The position numbers and the translations under genes are program-made. Below, in pieces: positions 11,201-22,130 of a stretch of 64,000 nt of DNA. The notes below the pieces were generated by a model, which was given only the letters and a program-made list of their open reading frames with translations, searched no databases and had not been told where the DNA came from. The DNA is from Tretioscincus oriximinensis (lineage: Eukaryota; Chordata; Lepidosauria; Squamata; Gymnophthalmidae). Each line of letters opens with the position of its first letter. Positions within the stretch are counted from its first letter, which is position 1. Where the stretch lies: the NCBI GenBank assembly GCA_022410635.1, contig JAJVDF010000450.1, positions 186,001 to 250,000 on the forward strand, in the 5' to 3' direction.

Positions 11201-14200
11201 ATCCTTGAAGGGATTCTACCATTTTGACATAAAGAGCTTAAAGAGAGCCAATATCAAATGAAGAAAAGAAAGATACCACAAAATTATACCATCAAACATT
11301 TTATGTATGTGTTTTTATATTTTATATCACAATAAATAAAATGCCTACAAAACATTTGCAGAAATTAGACTTCGACAAATGTGGTTTCTGTCTATCTAGA
11401 TGTAGCCATTTGTCAATACTATGGGACAAAATAGAATTATCGTAGTAAGATTCCTTTAGCGTACCATGATTTATCAGATTATAAAAACATGGCTGTGTAG
11501 AGATGGTACATTATATATCGTCAGAGAAGGTCATATCAAGCAGACGTTGACCGGTATGTTAATGTGTGTGTCAATGTTTAAAAACAAAATAGGTAAAAGA
11601 ATGGTTTAGCCAAGGTGGTCTTGGGAGTATTTTTAACAGTGTCCTAAATTGTTATGTTGAAGGGGTGGTTTGGATAATTTTTCTGCAAATGACCCTGTGT
11701 TTTTCATAATCTTGCAGTTGAATCTGCTATTCCATTGCTGCTAAGTGTTTCTTCAATCTCTTTTAGAAAAAGAAAATAAACTGATACTAGATTTCCCTTT
11801 TTTTCCTGGCTGCCTCGGCAAGCGCACTGTTTTGGGTGTCCATTTTAAAAGGATGGTACCATAACAGCTGTATAATAAGAATTATGCATTTACTCAGGGA
11901 ATGTTGCAGTGGTTGATCACTGTCTGCATTTTAGGGCATATGAACACTTAGACTATTTTTTGAGCTTTCATTGGGACGACAGTAAAATGGAAGTTATTAG
12001 GCCATTGTAATGGGAAATTGTCTCTGTGACACACGGATCTTTCCTATTATTTCACAATATGAAAAGAAAAAATAATTCCTTAGAGACATTGTAGCCTTTG
12101 TTAGTAATGATATTTATCTTTGAAAATTGGTATGGAGCCCTGCTGCCTGGGGACCATATTTTCAGAATACTTGGATAATTTCAGGACTAATTCAGATTGT
12201 ACATAAATGAATGAACTGGGAGAAATTTGTATGCAGAGAATGATGATGCTTGTGAATGGGATTTGACTGCAGCTGTGATTAAAAATTACAGAAAGAGAGA
12301 ATTGATTCTGGATTCTATTTATATACAGCTCTTGCTTTTTCAAAAACATTTACACAAATACTAAATGGAAATTAAGTCAGGGATAACAATAATAACAATG
12401 CCATAATTACAGGTTTGTTGCCATGCACCAGAGAAACATCTATACACAGCCTAGTCTAGTTTGAAATAAAATGGAAAGTGCTGCTATTTTGCTTTCTTGT
12501 ACCATGTTTAAACATACTAAAGATATATTTAAAAAACTGCCGGATTGTAACTTCTGAATGTTACTTGATGTAAATACTTTGTGTATATCAAGCAAGTCTG
12601 AAAGTGTGATTCCCATCAGCATCCATTACGGTGTACAACTACACAATTGTAAAGCTAGTTTTATCTGTACTGCTTCATGGATGAGTTTATTACACATTCC
12701 TGCTTGGGGGTATCTTTCATGTGGTAACACTACTTTAAGAAGCTATAGCCAAAGGTGATATCTGATGCAGTGACTTTCTCCTCTTTGCTTTTTATAGCAC
12801 TAATTGAATATATGAACTTGAATTTCTTTTTCCTGCACTTCAAGTAATGCAAGCTTGTGTACTTAGTTCTTTTATATTCATTCAAGTTTTACTTTTCTTT
12901 ACCTGATTATAATATAGTTTAGGAAATTCTCTTTTACGGACTGTACCTCTGTACATAAGAGTACCACATACTTTGGTGCATAGACTTACGTTTTGAGATC
13001 AGAATTTTCTGTAGCTACAAAAGGGAAATTCCATGATAGTAAAGATACTTTTCATAGATAAGATTCTCAGTTGTAATTGAATATAGTACCAAATATGAGA
13101 ATTTTATTTATGTGTTAGAGTTCCAGTGCCAGAAACAGTCTGCCAGATTTGGAAGAATTGCTGTAAGAAAACACACATTTTCATTTTCATTTCTGAAACA
13201 CTTTCAGATTTGTTTAATAATCACACAAACCTGCAATCTCATCAACATATAGTGTTGTTCTTTTGTTCTATGGATATGAAAGGTATACACAGATAATCAT
13301 AGCTAGATTTCAACTACCATGATATCATATTTGTTCATGTTCCTCAAAGAGTATACTTTGCTACCAAATTGAAATATGTATAGCTTTTAATTTCAAATAA
13401 ATTTAAGTTTTTCAAAGTGTTTAATGTGTTTATGGTGCAATCAAAAATGAACATGTGATTCACGAAGAAGGGAATTATGTTCATAATAAGAGAAAAGGAA
13501 GCTTCATGTTGGGGTTAAGGAGGCTAGCCTATCTTGACAGGAAATGCTCTGCAATCATTAGCCTAAATTTACTTTGTAATTTAATAATAACTACTCCAAA
13601 TATATATATATATATTTGCACCTCAATTATAAAAACTATTTGGAACATAATTGCAACTTACATTTATCATAGCACATGGGATTTTTTTGCACATATACGT
13701 AATTCTAAATTTTCTTGTATTACTTCAACCTTTTAAAATTTTCAAAAATAAACAAGACAACTCTATATTTTTGTCAATCCAAGCTTTCGTTTTATATTTT
13801 GTAGTTCTGGTTTCCTCTGACATTTTATACTCATTGATGGTTACCTGTCAGAATGTTTCTTAAGGTGCAATTTCCTGTGATAAGTGAATGGTCCTTTTTG
13901 TTAATGCTCTGATTCATACAGATGAGAATATGACTGCACTTGTAGTGTGGTTTCAGTGTGCTCAATGATTGAAAATACCCATTGTTTGCCTTTTGTACAA
14001 ATTCTCAGCTGCATTTGTTCCCATCGTCTAGATATTTATCTGTGAAATATTGTGAACATTATTTTATCAGTGAATGTTAGTGATGTTATTGCCAAAAAAA
14101 AGAGAAAGAAAAATCTAGTTGAATACATTTTATATTGCACACTGGGAGGTATTAAAAGAATAGCCTAAATGTGCAATGTATGTGAATTATCTGAATTAAG

Positions 14201-15215
14201 ACTTCATTTCAACATGCATTAAAAAATACAAAATGCATGGCTACTACTTTACATGTTTTTCATATGTAAATGACATTTGTTTTCAAATTTGCAGATGAGA
14301 TGAGTGAATTATTATTGTTATTATTATTAGTGCTATTATTTTGAACATGGGAAATCAAAGATAAAATTAATTCATCATGACCTTTTTATTTTTGGTAATG
14401 CATTTAGAAATTTATCTTTCTGAAGGCTAAGCACTTCTTGACCTGTTCATTAAAAAAAAAAAATCAAACAGAAGATTATTCTTTGGATAAAATCACAGCA
14501 TCATCCGTGGAGTTACTATTTGATATTGACTTAAATGCCAAGTGGGAAAACTTGAGTGTTAACAACCCTTTAAAAATATGTAAATAAACTGTTCCTGTGT
14601 TTCTTTAAATGCACATGCCACTATTCATAATGGCTAGACCTAGGAAGGCCAAGTTGGTTTCTGGTTAAGCTACTGTAACTTTATGCAAGCGCCATGGGGC
14701 ATTGGGGGAATAAAGAATGTTGGTAAATGTTTCAAACGTTGCTCATTGGATAAGCATGCTTGATATTCTAGCTTATATGTACGATGAGTCCCTGTACATT
14801 GTGTCCGTTCCTGTTTTATTTCACTGCTCTCTTCCACTTGTTTATTTCAGTCTTGCGGAGCCCCACTGTGTGTTCTGAAGATGAAACTTGGAAATGCATC
14901 TTAGGATAGGATTGCAAATTCATCTGTCTACAAATATAGTTTCGTATGAACTGCAAAACCATGCCATTACAAATGGAAATGTTAGATTGTGTAGTTATTT
15001 TATTTAATGTACTTGATCCTAAATATGTCATAACTAACATAAAAATTAAGTATGGAGTATTTTTGTAAATAAAAAAAATACCTGTGCAGCTGGTATTTTA
15101 AAAGAAAAATGTACTATACATTAATGTTTCAGAAAATAATGTTCATATGTGTATATGAATGTGTCATTATGCTGAAGGGCTCTGACTGGGCAAAATAAAC
15201 TATTCAAATCTCTCC
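8215..15215 (+). other. STXBP5: Probable STXBP5 3' UTR (long, nearly repeat-free)
   Basis: AT-rich DNA follows the stop codon, with no ORF of note. From about 8.05 kb to 16.3 kb I recognise no SINE, CR1 or L2-like copy, although the flanks carry one every 1-3 kb. That contrast fits a long conserved 3' UTR plus proximal flank; mammalian STXBP5 mRNAs also have long 3' UTRs. AATAAA signals occur at 8614, 9224, 10312, 14709, about 15068 and about 15193. The last two, inside GTAAATAAAAAAAA and GCAAAATAAACTATT, are my best guesses for the distal end. The right boundary is inferred. Confidence 0.5.
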
Positions 15216-16340
15216 TGAATCAAAACAGACTAAGTATAATGTATCATTTCCCCCTCTCAATGTAGTCTATGTCTTGGAGTCTATATAGTGATGTTAGGGA
15301 AAATGTATCAATTGCTAAGTGTTTTAATTTATGTATTCAAATGTATTGTTTTCAACTTTTCCTGAAAAAGTGGGGATGTCCTTTGGACATGCTGTTCACA
15401 GCATTTAAATCTTCAAAAGAGTGTCATCTTCATGAGAATAAACACCTCACTTTCCCATCTTCCTCCAAAGATGAAAGGAAAATGAACACACTTAAGGAGG
15501 TTATGGGTATTTCTGAAGTCTCCAACTGTGTCGTTGGGAAGAAATGAGGGTACACAGGTGTTTTTATGGCTACAGGAAAGACTCAGATTTGTGTACAAAG
15601 TAAAAAATATATCTGTCCTATATTGGCTCAGCATGGATTGCATAACTGACCATATGGCAACAATAAAGCAGTAGTCACAGTAGTATTTCTACAAAATCCT
15701 TCAGAAAGATTGATAGTTATCAACAGTGAATTTAAATACCAGTTTATTTTAAAGTGGTTCTTCAAAATTTCTTGAATATCCCTTTAACTTTCTTAAACTC
15801 TATCTTCAGCAGATCATTATTTAAAAAGAAAAGGAATTATCCAATATAATTTTAAGGAATATTTCAAGAGTAAACAATAATATTAATATTAAGCAAATAT
15901 TTAATAATATTTAATTAAGCAATATTTAAGAAATACATTTTTTTTTAAAAAAAATCAGCCTAGTTATAAATGTTAAACTTAATTATTTGCATTCTATCAA
16001 CTGAATGAATGTTTTCTTGAAAATTAGTATGGGTATTTGTCAGTTAACCAAACCAGGAATAACACTGGTTTCCTTGAAGATATTTTTGTAATATCCTACC
16101 CTGGCATAGAACCATTGCATCATATGAGGCTTTGCGATGTACTAGAATTAACTTCAACTTAAAAATTGAAGTGGAATTAAGCCCACCGCCTTAGGGATAC
16201 AGTTCTCCCTAAGGCACTGAGCTTAAATCTTTTTTTCTTTCCTCCCATCCCTTCTCCCTCCCTTATTCCCACCCTTCTTTTTTCTTCTCTTCTTGTTTTC
16301 TTCCTCTCCAAAGTTGTACAGTTTTGTGTGCAGTTTAATC
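15216..16340. other. Intergenic, AT-rich, no recognisable feature
   Basis: AT-rich DNA downstream of the inferred STXBP5 end. Stretches such as 15,880-15,960 are almost pure A/T. A further AATAAA lies near 15660, so the transcript could run slightly further. No repeat family is recognised. Confidence 0.5.
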
Positions 16341-16790
16341 TCAGATACATAAGAGAAGACCTGCTGGATCCCACCACAGCCAATCTATATCAGCTCACCA
16401 ATTCCTTTCAGGCATTCCACCTGATTCCCTACAAATTGGAATTGCCAGTTAAAATCTGAGATAGAAGTTTACATGGTTAATGGCAATAGAAGAGAGAACT
16501 TTTCACTGTACCTGGGGAGAAAATCATTTTTTACACCCATTAAAGTTGTGAACATTAACTATCTCTCCAGCTTAGTAGATCGATACACTTGGCCCCGATT
16601 AATTTGCTAATCCTTTCTTAATGCTATTAAGACCAAGAGCTGTCACTATCTTTATAGAAGTAAATTCCACAGACTAATGACATTTGGGTTTTAAAAAATA
16701 CTTCCCCCTGTCTGTTCTGTCCTTTATACTTCAAAGAGTGCTCCCAGTTCTAGTGCGCATGACAGAGAAACAATTTTATGAAGCTTTGCA
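16341..16790 (-). mobile_element. CR1/L2-like LINE 3' end, degraded
   Basis: The plus strand has ACATAAGAGAAGACCTGCTG, later TATAGAAGTAAATTCCACAG (the codons opposite LPEEV) and AAAAAATACTTCCCCCTGTC. This is the same family as 2140-2830 with more substitutions and an unrelated-looking middle portion. Confidence 0.6.
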
Positions 16791-17019
16791 TTAATACAGA
16801 ATTCATAATATTGGACTAATCCACTTCACACATTGTGAGCAATGTTTCCTTTCTAGGTACCTTTCTGTTGGCTACAACATGCATTTTATCAAAAAATAAC
16901 TCAGGCCAAGTTCCCGTGTGTGTGTGTGAAATAAGCAGTTTTGTGAACTGCAAATTGAATACAATTACATTTTCAGCTCCATTTAGAGTTAATGTCTCCA
17001 TTGGCTGCATAATCCATTT

Positions 17020-17450
17020 TTGGAATCTTTTCTCATGCTTTGCTCTGCACCCGTTCCTCACTCCCATTGCCCCATGATCCAGTCCTCTTCCTGTACCCCA
17101 TTTCTCTTCCACTTCCCCACACCCCACTCCTCTTCCCATGCCCCGGGACCTTCCACTAATTCTCATTGGTCATTCTATGGAGAGCAGACCTCAGCAGCAG
17201 CATTCATCCAGAAGCGCTGCCGCAACGGTCAGTTGCGAGAGCATGTTTACTCTGAATTTGGAAAAACTTGCATCACTTTCGAGGGCAGATTCCATTTCAG
17301 CAGCGTGCAGCTTTGCAAGTGATGCATCGCAAAAGCAAAGCCACTCTGGATTATAGTGGAACTGCATGAGCCCAGCACAGAGCCACACAGCTTTCGCTCC
17401 CGTTTTCCCCTTTCATGAGAACTCGGCCTCAGAGGCAACTTAGTAATAGT
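17020..17450. promoter_or_regulatory. GC-richer intergenic block, candidate regulatory element
   Basis: A stretch clearly richer in C and CpG than its AT-rich surroundings. It starts with a C/T-rich run (17040-17150), then has an inverted CCAAT-type ATTGGTCA (about 17166), GAAGCGCTGCCGCAACGGTC, ATGCATCGCAAAAGC and CGCTCCCGTTTTCCCC. Frames on both strands are open here by composition only and match nothing I know. It could be an enhancer, a decayed promoter or part of an unrecognised repeat. Confidence 0.25.
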
Positions 17451-17960
17451 TCCCAGATGGTCTTATTCCCCCCATATGAACATTCTAGATCAGAGGCAGG
17501 ATGTGAGAATCTGATGATTACACTTTCAATTGATACTTGATTTAGAATCAGAAATAATGAAAGTACGTCTTGTGGGGAAAGTAGTATTAATGGCAGTAGC
17601 CTTAATAAAAATAAAAACACACATTCTAATAAGACAGCACTTGTTCAAATCCCTTAATCTATATTCTTGGTGTACTACCATGAGGAATTGTTTCTTCTTA
17701 TTTCTGAGAGCTACATTCTAATCACCTTTTGAATTAAAAGACTATGAACATGGAATTTAGAATTTTTGCATCTCTGAAACAAGAGGAGACGACTGAAAAT
17801 GTATTTGGAACTCCATAGAGGGGCAGATAGGATTCTGATACATCTTGTGTCAAATATTCACAATTGATTATATACATAACAAGACCACTTGAACATATTA
17901 TGTAAAGAAACAACTTATGCAGAGCCAAATTCAAATGGAGCCTGCCCAGAAGACTGGGAA

Positions 17961-18020
17961 GCCAAAATACCTGTGTCCAGGGTGAGAACCTGGGCTGCTG
18001 TCCTGCCTTCTGTGAGCCCA
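17961..18020. repeat. Direct repeat, left copy
   Basis: About 60 bases containing GGTGAGAACCTGGGCTGCTG and CTTCTGTGAGCCCA. They recur about 549 bases downstream at 18510-18570 with roughly 80% identity by eye. A SINE (18210-18482) lies between the two copies. Confidence 0.55.
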
Positions 18021-18209
18021 TTTCTTCAGGAGGAACATCTGCTAGGCTTTGTGATTGCTAGACTGAGGGTATGAGGAACTCCTTGCAGGACTGAGGCCCA
18101 GGTAAACCAGAAGCTACACATGGCCACAGCAACTGGCTGCTGGGTCACATAAAGGGCTGCCTGCAGCCTACCTTCAAGGAGCCTGCCCCGAAGAAGACAA
18201 CATAGACGA

Positions 18210-18482
18210 CAAGGAACTTGGTTTTTATACCTCACTTTTCTCACCTTCCAAAGGGACTCAAAGTGGCTTACAAGGATATATTTTGCCCAATATGGTGGTT
18301 CCCATTTATCTATTGGCCATCTGTTGCAATTTCTTGCAATTCTTGTTTTTGAATAGCTGGGTTGGCTAGAGCTACAGGCTAATGGAAGGTGCTCAACCCT
18401 CCCCACATCCGACACAGGGCTTTGAAACCCGATTTCCCAGCTGAGAGACCATCTCCTAAGCAACTGAGCCATTTGTGCCTGC
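18210..18482 (-). mobile_element. tRNA-headed SINE with Sauria-like tail (minus orientation)
   Basis: Tail first: GGAACTTGGTTTTTATACCT, then AAAGGGACTCAAAGTGGCTT. Body: GAATAGCTGGGTTGGCTAGA and GCTACAGGCTAATGGAAGGT. Head: CATCCGACACAGGGCTTTGA and AACTGAGCCATTTGTGCC. Near full length. Confidence 0.8.
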
Positions 18483-18509
18483 GATGGGCTCTGGCTCTGC
18501 CTACGATGG

Positions 18510-18570
18510 GTCAAAATATCTATGCCAAGGGGTGAGAGCCTGGGCTGCTGTCCCCATCTTCTGTGAGCCC
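18510..18570. repeat. Direct repeat, right copy
   Basis: Partner of 17961-18020. It reads GGTGAGAGCCTGGGCTGCTG, then CTTCTGTGAGCCCA. Confidence 0.55.
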
Positions 18571-18799
18571 AACATATTATTTTATTCCATTTTTAACTAT
18601 TAGCAATTTCATACTGTTTTAACATAATTATCAGTATTGTTGGTGGAGAGAGGGATTGTGTTCCCAAGGCCAGGTAGTAAGAGGGGGAGAGTGGACACAG
18701 GGGGACGCCATCACTGTGGTGATGGGCAGGGGGAGGTGTGCTGCGAGACAGAAAAGGCAAGTTGAGGGAAGGGGTGATAGATGAGTGAAGGCTATCACT

Positions 18800-18974
18800 C
18801 CTCCTGCTCTGCTTTCCAACCGGCAGTTTTTTGGGATGCCTGCTGACCAGCCCACTGCTGAGCAGGTGGAGGCTTTGCCTTTGTTTTCTGCTTGAAATGC
18901 CCAGAAGCAATTTGTAGGCCAGAACGTGAGAGGGGATGCTGGACCAAGTTGGTCTGTAGCCTGGTCCTTGTACA
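18800..18974 (+). mobile_element. CR1/L2-like LINE 3' end (plus orientation), interrupted by a mariner MITE
   Basis: It has GGCTTTGCCTTTGTTTTCTG and CTTGAAATGCCCAGAAGCAA, then GGCCAGAACGTGAGAGGGGA. This matches the reverse complement of the 3' UTR in the minus-strand copies. The copy stops at the TA target of the element at 18977. Confidence 0.6.
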
Positions 18975-18976
18975 TA

Positions 18977-19210
18977 CAGGATGCTTCAAAAAATGTATAC
19001 ACATTTTGAACTTCCATAGAAAATTTATTTACTGTTCTACTGTTCTACAAAGTTAAATTTCAGGATTTCCCGCTTTACGAGGCTAATGTCATATTTCTTC
19101 ACCAGGTGGCAGCATAATTGAATAGTAATTTAACTTTGTAGAACAGTAGAACAGTAAATAAATTTTCTATGGAAGTTCAAAGTGTGTATACATTTTCTTG
19201 AAGTACCCTG
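18977..19210. mobile_element. mariner-like MITE with long inverted repeats and TA target duplication
   Basis: The element starts CAGGATGCTTCAAAAAATGT and ends in the inverse, CTTGAAGTACCCTG. It is flanked by TA at 18975-18976 and 19211-19212. The two arms (18977-19059 and 19127-19210) are about 83 bp and nearly perfect inverted copies, sharing for example GAACTTCCATAGAAAATTTA and CTGTTCTACTGTTCTACAAA. The loop is about 67 bases. A TA duplication and a CAGGGT-type terminus fit the Tc1/mariner superfamily. No coding capacity. Confidence 0.85.
19099..19113 (+). promoter_or_regulatory. CTCF-like core motif in the MITE loop
   Basis: TCACCAGGTGGCAGC matches the vertebrate CTCF core (CCACYAGRKGGCRS) except at the first base. 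It lies in the loop of the mariner-like MITE. Binding is not shown; a motif alone is weak evidence. Confidence 0.3.
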
Positions 19211-20255
19211 TATATGCCAACCTCTGGAATCTTCTTCAAACCAACAGGATTTTATGATGAAATGATGGCAATACTCTCCCTAGCAACAATTGCAAATCGT
19301 GCTATGAAGTCCAGCTTTGCTATTATGCAAATTTTACCACACATCTGGAACCAAGTTTTTAATTATTCTGCTCATATTTGCACGTGACTTATGTGTTTCT
19401 AAGATTCTATATTTTCAAAATTTATTCCAGCCTCCTGTTTACACTAAGAACAACACTGAGAAATGCTGATATCAACCTGTAATTAATATTTCTGCCACAA
19501 GGTGGCAGCCCTCCCTAATATTTTTTATCATTTCCTTACCAATTGTAAATGCAAGTTAAATCAATGCTGCCGTTCTAGATATATACAGCATGATTAAGTA
19601 TTGGCTAATGCAACAAGAACGTTTATTCAGTTTATTTCATTTATTCTTAGAAATGTTACAGCTTAAAGCACCTAGGAACACATTTTAATTTTTTAGGAAA
19701 GTTCACATTTTGCACAGCCAGAAAATCAATGTATAACATTTGCTCCACTACAGGACTCCTTAACACAAGCAACAGCACACGCTGGGAAGGATTTCAACCA
19801 CAAGGATTAACATAGTTTTACGCCACAGTTAAACATTGCATGAGATGCACTGCAGCTGGAAATTGAAAGTCTACCCAGAACACAAACTGCTTATAACCAA
19901 CATGTTGTGATATATGGCCACTGAGCAACATAAACATCTCTACTTGATTCCTGCCAGATGCATTTTTATCCTGAAGTCAAAAGTAAAACAGGGCTTTCGA
20001 CTCTTCCTTTCAAGGCAGTATATTGATTTAATAAGAGACAAGTTCTGTTCCAGGAAATATTTCTTTCTGAAAAATAGGCTTGTAGGCAGGTTGGGTTTCT
20101 GTCTTGTTATTTCCTTGAATTACTGGCGCAAGGGAGCACCTTCGCTTCAAGTCGTACATGGGTGGTAATCCCATATACTGTGTTTTTCCAGAATACTTCA
20201 ATAGAGAAAAAATGTTTTAACATAAACGACAAATTAAATATCAGAGTTTGGTATT
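19211..20255. other. Intergenic, no gene seen
   Basis: AT-rich DNA with the CTCF-like motif at 19494 and no other recognisable element. Confidence 0.5.
19494..19510 (+). promoter_or_regulatory. Second CTCF-like core motif
   Basis: GCCACAAGGTGGCAGCC matches the CTCF core except for A at the Y position. It has the same orientation as the motif at 19099 and lies about 395 bases downstream, in otherwise featureless DNA. Confidence 0.3.
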
Positions 20256-20439
20256 AGAAGAAGAAGAGGAAGAGGAGGAAAAGGAAGAAGAAGTGGAAGA
20301 AGAAGAGGAAGAAGAGGAGGAAGAGGAGGAAGAAGAGAAAGAAGAAGAGGAAGAAGAAGAAAAGGAAGAAGAGGAAGAGGAAGAGGGAGAAGAAGAGGAA
20401 GAAGAAGAGGAGGAGGAGGAAGAGAAGGAAGAGGAAGAA
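20256..20439. repeat. Purine-only (GAA/GAG)n tract, about 184 bases
   Basis: An almost uninterrupted A/G run on the plus strand of GAA, GAG and GGA triplets; I see one T, in GAAGTGG. It abuts the tail end of the SINE at 20440-20703, so it is best explained as an expanded (TTC)n SINE tail. The Glu-rich frame through it is a by-product. Confidence 0.9.
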
Positions 20440-20703
20440 CTGGGTTCTTATACCCCGCTTTTCTCACCTTTCAAAGAGACTCAAAGCAGCTTACAAGGGT
20501 ATTTTTCCCAAAGGCTTACATTCTATCTTCCCCACCAGGCAGTTGTTGCAATTTCTTGCAATTCATGCTTTCGAATAGCTGGGTTGGCTAGAGCTACAGG
20601 CTAGTGGAAGGTGCTCAGCCCTCCCCACGTCCCACACAGGGCTTTGAAACCCCGTCTCCCAGCTGAGAGACTGATTCCTTAGCAACTGAGCTATCCGTGC
20701 CTG
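20440..20703 (-). mobile_element. tRNA-headed SINE with Sauria-like tail, full length (minus orientation)
   Basis: Tail: TGGGTTCTTATACCCCGCTT, then AAAGAGACTCAAAGCAGCTT. Body: GAATAGCTGGGTTGGCTAGA and GGCTAGTGGAAGGTGCTCAG. Head: CACACAGGGCTTTGAAACCC and CTTAGCAACTGAGCTATCCG. The best-preserved head among the minus-strand copies. Confidence 0.88.
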
Positions 20704-20771
20704 GTGAACTTGTAAGGCAGTAAATATACTACTTGTATTGTAGGTGAACTTGTAAGGCAGTAAATACACTA
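20703..20771. repeat. Two-copy tandem repeat (about 40-bp period)
   Basis: GGTGAACTTGTAAGGCAGTA occurs twice, at about 20703 and about 20743, each followed by AATA(T/C)ACTA. It sits directly beside the tRNA end of the SINE. Confidence 0.75.
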
Positions 20772-21990
20772 ACCGCAACTAAGTAACTAATTCAATGTGG
20801 TGGTTCAATGATATAACAAAACCTTTCTATTTATGTTCCTATTTTGTGACAAAATTAGATTAGTTTGTATCCCGCTTACCATAATTGTCCTCAATAAGTT
20901 GTTACTGGTTGTCAGTGTTCCATTAAGCGTTCAGTTAACTGTTATCCAATGACACAATTTTTCTGGCATATAAAACCAACTAACCAGAATGTCTAGGGAG
21001 TGATAATGCAAACTCTCTGAATAGCAGAGTTGCTGGTTCAGTTTCACAGGCCCTCTCCTAAAATAGGCAGTGAGAAATCTTTTCTGTATCTCTACCAAAA
21101 ACAAAGAAAGAAGATATGACATGAAGTTGACCAGGAGTTGATGTCTCCTCAATAGAACCGTAGAGCAACAATCAAGGCCATGAGGATTTCACTCTGCTTA
21201 AGTGCGACAGACTTTTCTTCTTGGGTATCTTGAAATTTGAATTGGCTGTTGGTGATTCTGTGCAAAACATCCAAGCAGTTTTCTTCACAGATATAGAATT
21301 AGTTTACATGGAAACCCAAGGACTATGTCTGTGATCCTCAGCTGCTGCATTGCAAAGTTAATGAAACTTAAAATCAGTCCCATTTTTAAACCCATTCTGT
21401 TTTATTCATGGAACTGTGATAACATTTCCCCCTGTATTTTAAAATGATCACCTGGACATAAGGAAACAATAAAAATGCATTTAACAATACTGGGTTTGTT
21501 GCTCTGGCATAAATCAACCATTAACCCTCATAGTACCATCTTCTTTTGTGAATTTAGCTGTACAAATTTAGAAGATCGTGCGCCAAATGCCTTGAGGAGG
21601 AAAAAGCTCAATTGTAGCAAGATTCAATTTTTAAAGTGTTACGTTATAACCCAGTACTGATTCAAAGCAAGTGCAAAGTCCTTAACCACAGTGATTGTCA
21701 CAAAAGTGGCAGAATTTTTATCCTAAATCATTAACTGCATTTAATGTAGTTGAACTGCATTTGGTAGTTATTTCTAGGGAGAGCATTACCAGATCTGACT
21801 TAATCCCAGAATGCATTCCTTTTCTAATACAATGGAGTCTAGCTAGTCTTAAGATTAGAAAATGAATGAATTATAATACATGTTCATAATACCAATTTCT
21901 TCAAAACTCACCTCTTGAATCTGCTTTTTTGACATAACCCTTTTTGATATTTTAGGCAAGACTTCAAAATCATTTAGTTCATGGCCAGAT
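20772..21990. other. Intergenic, no recognisable feature
   Basis: AT-rich sequence. Nothing supports a gene or a known repeat. Confidence 0.5.
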
Positions 21991-21993
21991 TAA

Positions 21994-22130
21994 GAACATA
22001 AGAACTTAAGAAGAGCCATACTGGATCAGGCCACAGCCCATCACGTCCAGCATTCTGTGTCACACAGAGGCCTACCAGATGCACCAGATTAACAGGCCAG
22101 ATAGGCACCTACTTATGCGCTCTGTGCTCA
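21994..22130 (-). mobile_element. CR1/L2-like LINE extreme 3' end, fragment
   Basis: AAGAACATAAGAACTTAAGA, then GAGCCATACTGGATCAGGCC and CAGCATTCTGTGTCACACAG. This is the same terminal sequence as at 29912. Confidence 0.75.

Noticed and set aside
20248..20604. Glu-rich 118-codon frame
   Set aside because: It translates the (GAA/GAG)n tract and then SINE sequence; it is not a gene.
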